In this document: piece by piece, positions 58,578 to 64,000 of the stretch
How positions within the stretch are numbered: the stretch's first letter is position 1
How the letters are laid out: each line of letters starts with the position of its first letter
Origin: Halocaridina rubra
Taxonomy: Eukaryota > Arthropoda > Malacostraca > Decapoda > Atyidae
Assembly: GCA_037179515.1 (NCBI GenBank)
Contig: JAXCGZ010021009.1
Coordinates: 33,046-97,045 of the forward strand
Length of the DNA: 64,000 nt
Direction: 5' to 3'
Notes under the pieces: generated by a model
Seen by the model: only the letters and a program-made list of their open reading frames with translations
Told to the model about the DNA's origin: nothing
Databases searched by the model: none
Position numbers and translations under genes: made by a program

Positions 58578-58722
58578 ATGCCTCCCAAGCATCCTTCATC
58601 TTCTAAGGCTTCTTGTAGTGAGCCTAAGCGGCAAAGGAAAATGTTAACCATTGTAGATAAAGTGAAACTCTTAGATATGTTGAAAGAAGGAAAAAAGTTT
58701 GTGGATGTCGGCCGCTATTTTA
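58578..58722 (+). pseudogene. Tigger-type transposase 5' fragment
   Basis: ATG at 58578, PPKHPSSSKAS leader, KMLTIVDKVKLLD, VDVGRYF, then fused to TACGTAAACG. In frame from the ATG through the helix-turn-helix, which is rare in this window, but only about 48 codons long. Confidence 0.8.
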
Positions 58723-59001
58723 CGTAAACGTAAAAATTATTGTAAAATACTGTACCTATGTATGTCAAGTCATCATCACCTCATTCACGGTTAGTTTCCC
58801 TATCACTTTCATAAAAAATTACGTTGCTTGCTGTTATTTATAATGTAAAGGGTGTTTTTTTAACAGTACAGGGAGGGTTTATACAGTGTAAACGTAAAAA
58901 TATATTAAAATATCTATGTACATATAGGCTGATCCTACTCCGCGGATTTCCTGGTTTGCGCCGGGTCCCAGAACCGAACTACCGTGGTATGGGGGGGAAC
59001 A

Positions 59002-59146
<145 letters not shown>

Positions 59147-59395
59147 TAATTCCTCGCTATATTGCTATTCACCTATCAAGAATTCAGTGCATCATAGATA
59201 TTTTGGTGAGCAAACACAAAATAATAAATAAATAAAATTATTGTGACACCAGGACGGGCCAAAAAATAATAATATAAAACAGCCTTTATCCAGCCTGGGC
59301 ATGAAGAATACATAAAGAGAAACAGAGATGGAGAGTGTAATGACCTGTCAGATGTGAAGGGATTATAAAAGATGTGTAATGAATATCCAAGAATA

Positions 59396-59880
59396 TTCAG
59401 TGTAGCTGGTGCCATGAGCCATCTTAAAAATGCATCCTCCTTCGCAGCTTTCAAAGGCAGTCTATATAGTTTTCTCTTGGACAAATAGTTGCTGCTCACC
59501 CATAAACTAAACTTAATGATTTAATGCAATTTCCCTAACCACTGCCCTCTCTATATGTAAACTGATATCGACTTCTCTGTTCTCTAAGTTAAGAACTAAT
59601 TATTCTCATTGTAAGGAAAACAAATATGGTGATGATGACGATAATAATGATACTGTATCGAGTGTTATTATTACTACTTTCTTATTAACATTATTGTTAA
59701 CAATTTTATTACAGCATAATTTTTTTCTTGGAAACTACATTTAATTTAACTGTATGTCTTACCCTCTTACTTATATGTTCAATTACATATCTACTTATAA
59801 GTAACTCTTAATTATAGAAGAATAACCAATGTACAAAAATGGAAATAAATGTTTGCTTGTTTGTTTGTTTGCTAGGTGAA
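59396..59880 (+). mobile_element. LINE 3' tail with (TTTG)n end
   Basis: Begins with codons for FSVAGAMSHLKNASSFAAFKGSL then FLLDK, matching the extreme C-terminus of CR1/Jockey-like RTs (the S.FK..L..FL pattern), followed by a 3' UTR ending GGAAATAAATGTTTG and (TTTG)n. It splits an FB arm between AATATCCA and CTCTGCTGGG. The same 3' end recurs at 60740-60810. Confidence 0.7.
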
Positions 59881-59889
59881 TGGTAGAAA

Positions 59890-60151
59890 TCTCCAAATTC
59901 TCTGCTGGGTTTTAATATAACTCTGCATTACTTTCATGATGTCTACTCCAAAAATTCTCCTTAGATCCTCTTCTTCTTCTTCTTCTTATTATTATTATTG
60001 GCGACAATAATTTTCCTTTGATGATGATTGTGGAGATTATTATTATTATTATTATTACGAATTTGTCATTAAAAAGATTAACCGTCAACTAACCATTATT
60101 TTTACAATAAATGATGTAGTTTTGGTTGAATGAACAAGAGTTAATTAAAGA

Positions 60152-60181
<30 letters not shown>
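59890..60181. mobile_element. FB foldback element, remainder
   Basis: TCTCTGCTGGGTTTTAATATAACTC, (ATT)n, CCTTTGATGATGATTGTGG and TGAACAAGAGTTAATTAAAG followed by (TC)n at 60155-60181. The opposite arm is missing. Confidence 0.75.
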
Positions 60182-60182
<1 letters not shown>

Positions 60183-60605
60183 GTCAATGTCTTTCCCCAT
60201 TTATTGTCGTCATCTTTCATTTACTTTTTCTCATTTGATTTTCTCTTCTTCCCGTTTCTTTCTTCTCTACTTTGATGGCAAACAGATGCATCCTTTTAAA
60301 GTTCCATCAGGAAATAAAGAGAGAGAGTGAATTTAAATGGGAGGGAAGTTTATTATTAGATTTATCTCTCTCTCTCTCGCTTTGTTGATTCCTCGTTTCT
60401 AATTCTCAGCTATGTGGCTTCCTTTATACATTAACTTGCTGCTTTTATTTTTGTATATCTTCCTTTGTTCATCTCTGTATATTTGTCTTGCTATCTATCT
60501 AGCTGTCTTAGTTTATTATATAGTATCCTTTGCTTAGTTAGTACTCTATTATCTCTTTATACAAAAATTAAACGAACTATTTTTTTGTGTACTTCTCTAA
60601 TTTTC

Positions 60606-60608
<3 letters not shown>
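60182..60608. other. Low-copy pyrimidine-rich DNA
   Basis: TC-rich segment with no recognised gene or element. Confidence 0.5.
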
Positions 60609-60691
<83 letters not shown>

Positions 60692-60724
60692 AACAACAAT
60701 ACTAATAATAATAATAATAATAAT
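60609..60724. repeat. (AAT)n microsatellite
   Basis: About 116 bp, with a few AAC or AAA variants. Confidence 0.97.
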
Positions 60725-61059
60725 GTCTACTTAAAAGTCACTTTTAATCTTAGAAGAATAACCATTGTACAAAAATGGAAATAAATGTTTGTTTGTTTGT
60801 TTGTTTGCCTTCTTATCAGCTGATGCTTATTCAGGCACAATATCTTACTCATAAAATATTTATTTAATCACCCTATTTGGGGTTTATCTAATTTTCAAGA
60901 TTATAGTATTATTAATATTCCTTGGTTCTAAATATTATTCTATCTATTGACCAGGCTGTACGAAATCTTTCCGTAAATAAAGTCAGCTGAGAGAAAAAAA
61001 AAAGTATACAATTCGTTCAAAGAAAACTTATATTGTACTGTACATGGGAAACCTAAATG

Positions 61060-61219
<160 letters not shown>

Positions 61220-61494
61220 TCTACACGCTCTTTCCCTGATGATATTGTATCGAAAGTTTGTTTGCTGTTTGTCCTTAATGCTTTTTTTCAATCTTCATAA
61301 TATCACGTTCATATAAATTTACGCTTGCGCGCTGTTATTAATAAAGTACAAGGTGGTTTGTTAACAGTGCAGGGAGGGTTTATAGAGTAAAGGTAAAAAT
61401 AAATGTAAAATACCTATAATAAATATGGTGCTCCGATTTTTCAACTATCGCGGCGGGTCCAGCAACCGAACCCCTGCGATAAATGAGGGAGCAC

Positions 61495-62193
<699 letters not shown>

Positions 62194-63482
62194 CAGTTTT
62201 CCCCCTGTTATTCGCGTTTCTTGGTTCGCGTTCTCACTGTATCGCGTTTTTTTTTTTTTTTTTATTATTACTATTTTATTTTATGAGTATATGCAAAAAT
62301 ATTAAAATAAAAAAATAAAAAAATTCTCAGTATTTTCATTTTTTTATTGAAAAAACATTTCATTATCTAATTGATAAAAAAAATTTATTTCCCAGCCTAC
62401 GAATAATAAAACAGTAAAAAATAGCAAAAAACATAAATTTAGATAGATAGATACGTTTATTGACCACCTCTTTTGAAAAGTACAGTATAATATTTACAAA
62501 AGGAATATTTGGTCCAAATTACAATGAATAAATACAATAGATTTTGTACAATCATCAAATAAGTAAATGAATTTGAAATTAATATACATTGTACTAATAA
62601 CTGAATGATATATGTACGTACAGTATAACTCACAGTATTGCATCATACGAATTAGTGCTCGATAGCGTACAATGTATTGGGGTCGCAGCTACGTGAGCTA
62701 GCATATATATTTATGTTTCCAGTAGTTTCATGATTTTATTGATAAAAAAAAAAGTATTTCTTAGCCTAAGAATAATAAAACAGTAAAAAATAGTAAACAG
62801 TACTGCACCACGTAAAATACGATACCGGTATCAGTGTTTCGGAAAATGCAAAGGCTCTCGCCTATGTGACCTAGTGAATATTAAAATTTTCATTATTTTA
62901 TTGATAAAACAAGTATCTCCTAGCCTAAGAATAATAAAACAGCAAAAAATAGTAAAAAACATAAATTTAGATATACGTACGTACAGTATAACTCACAGTA
63001 TTGTATCATGCGAAATAGTGTCCGATAGCTACGTGAGCTATCATATACATAAATTTAGATATACGTACGTACGTACAGTATAACTCACAGTATTGCATTA
63101 TGCGAAATAGTGTCCGATAGCTACGTGAGCTGGCATATATATTTATATTCCCAGTAGTTTCATGATTTTATTGATAAAAAAAACGTATTTCTTAGCCTCA
63201 GAATAAAAAAGCAGTAAAAAATAGTAAACAATATTGTACCACGTAAAATACGATACCGGTATCAGTGTTTCCGAAAATGCAAAGGCTCTCACCTACGTGA
63301 CCTAGTGAATATTAAAATTTTCCTTATTTTATTGATAAAACAAGTATTTCCTAGCCTAAGTATAATAAAACAGTAAAAAATAGTAAAAAACATAAATTTA
63401 GATATACGTACGTACAGTATAACTCACAGTATTGCATCATGCGAAATATGTAGTGTCCAATAGCTACGTGAGCTAGCATATA
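62194..63482 (+). mobile_element. TgA element, 5' part, with nested insertion
   Basis: Left end CAGTTTTCCCCCTGTTATTC at 62194 after TA. It contains six to seven 178-bp-type units (62340-63480), the small LINE-tail insert (62441-62617), and no transposase before it is interrupted at 63483. Confidence 0.8.
62380..63480. repeat. 178-bp repeat array
   Basis: Recurring GCCTAAGAATAATAAAACAG, CAGTATAACTCACAGTATTG and AGCTACGTGAGCT. Adjacent units alternate between two subtypes, one with CGATACCGGTATC and one with ATACGTACGTAC, so the higher-order unit is a dimer. Confidence 0.85.
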
Positions 63483-63797
63483 CAATGTTCCCCCGGTTCT
63501 TCGCGTTTCTTGGTTCGCGTTCTCACTGTATCGCTTCCCCCCTTTTTTTTGCCCCCCCTTTTTTTTTTTTTTTTTTTAAGATTATTATGACACCAGGATG
63601 GGCCAAAAAATTATAAAATAAAGGAGACTTTATCAGGTTGTAAAGAGAAACAGAGACGGAGAGTGTAATGACCTGTCAGATGTGAAGGGATTATAAAAGA
63701 TGTGTAATGAATATCCAGCTCTCTGCTGGGTTTTAATATACCTCTGCATTACTTTCATGATGTCTATTCCAATAATTCTGCTTAGATCTTATTATTC

Positions 63798-63835
<38 letters not shown>

Positions 63836-64000
63836 GGCAACAATAATTTTCCTTTGATGATGATTGTGGAGATTATTATCATCATCATCATTATTATTAT
63901 AATTAAGGGCTTATCATTGTTTGTACTTCTGTTGGTTTATTTACTTTTAATACCTGTGTAAAGTGCCCCTCCCTATTTGGCTGGGACAAAGAGAGTGTGG
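63483..64000. mobile_element. TgA shell with FB core, runs off the window
   Basis: Left end CAATGTTCCCCCGGTTCTTC at 63483 (after TA within GCTAGCATATA), 60 bp of subterminal sequence, C/T runs, then an FB left arm from GATTATTATGACACCAGGAT at about 63580. Truncated by the window edge. Confidence 0.75.

Overview
The window looks like intergenic and intronic DNA from an animal nuclear genome, most likely an arthropod and perhaps a decapod crustacean. The grounds are extreme (TA)n, (ATT)n and (AG)n microsatellite content, dense Tigger/pogo-type DNA transposons, decayed LINEs, and one split host gene with large introns. The decapod assignment is inference from repeat style; no species marker was seen.

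Host gene: three minus-strand exons (49761-50004, 40744-40863, 35271-35590) join in phase into the catalytic and C-terminal part of an RluA-family RNA pseudouridine synthase resembling RPUSD1, including the HRLD catalytic motif. The N-terminal exon or exons are not visible. The introns (about 5.2 and 8.9 kb) hold a hAT element with a perfect 8-bp target duplication, a three-level nest of Tigger-like elements, and a short Tigger-like MITE.

Elsewhere the window is mobile DNA. The dominant family, called TgA here, has ends of the type CAGTGATCCCTCGTTTATCG, TA target duplications, a pogo/Tigger transposase, a 160-bp tandem array on the 3' side of the transposase and a roughly 178-bp array on its 5' side. 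One copy (25042-30979) keeps almost all of the transposase (28165-29929) with two single-base frameshifts. At least ten other copies are shorter, and several share identical internal deletion junctions. A second TA-duplicating family, TgB, has ends CACCTAGTTCTCAGAATAAC. A third group, TgC, has ends CAGGTATACCTC. A foldback family, FB, has inverted arms of about 280 bp interrupted by (ATT)n and (AG)n.

Layout: 1-3020 unannotated DNA; 3023-7735 a TgA shell enclosing FB and a 3.4-kb dead LINE; 7738-13244 unannotated; 13245-17758 (TA)n and two TgA elements; 17908-19391 an LTR-like segment, a perfect 45-bp-arm palindrome and a tRNA-like segment; 19478-25039 TgB, TgA, LINE tails and FB; 25042-33024 the near-complete TgA, another TgA and a 523-bp (CATA)n tract; 33025-50904 RPUSD1 and flanks; 50905-64000 a chain of elements joined end to end by (TA)n tracts.

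The main theme is that TA-targeting transposons and (TA)n tracts occur together. Most long (TA)n tracts directly abut a transposon terminus, and several nested insertions can be verified against an empty site elsewhere in the window.
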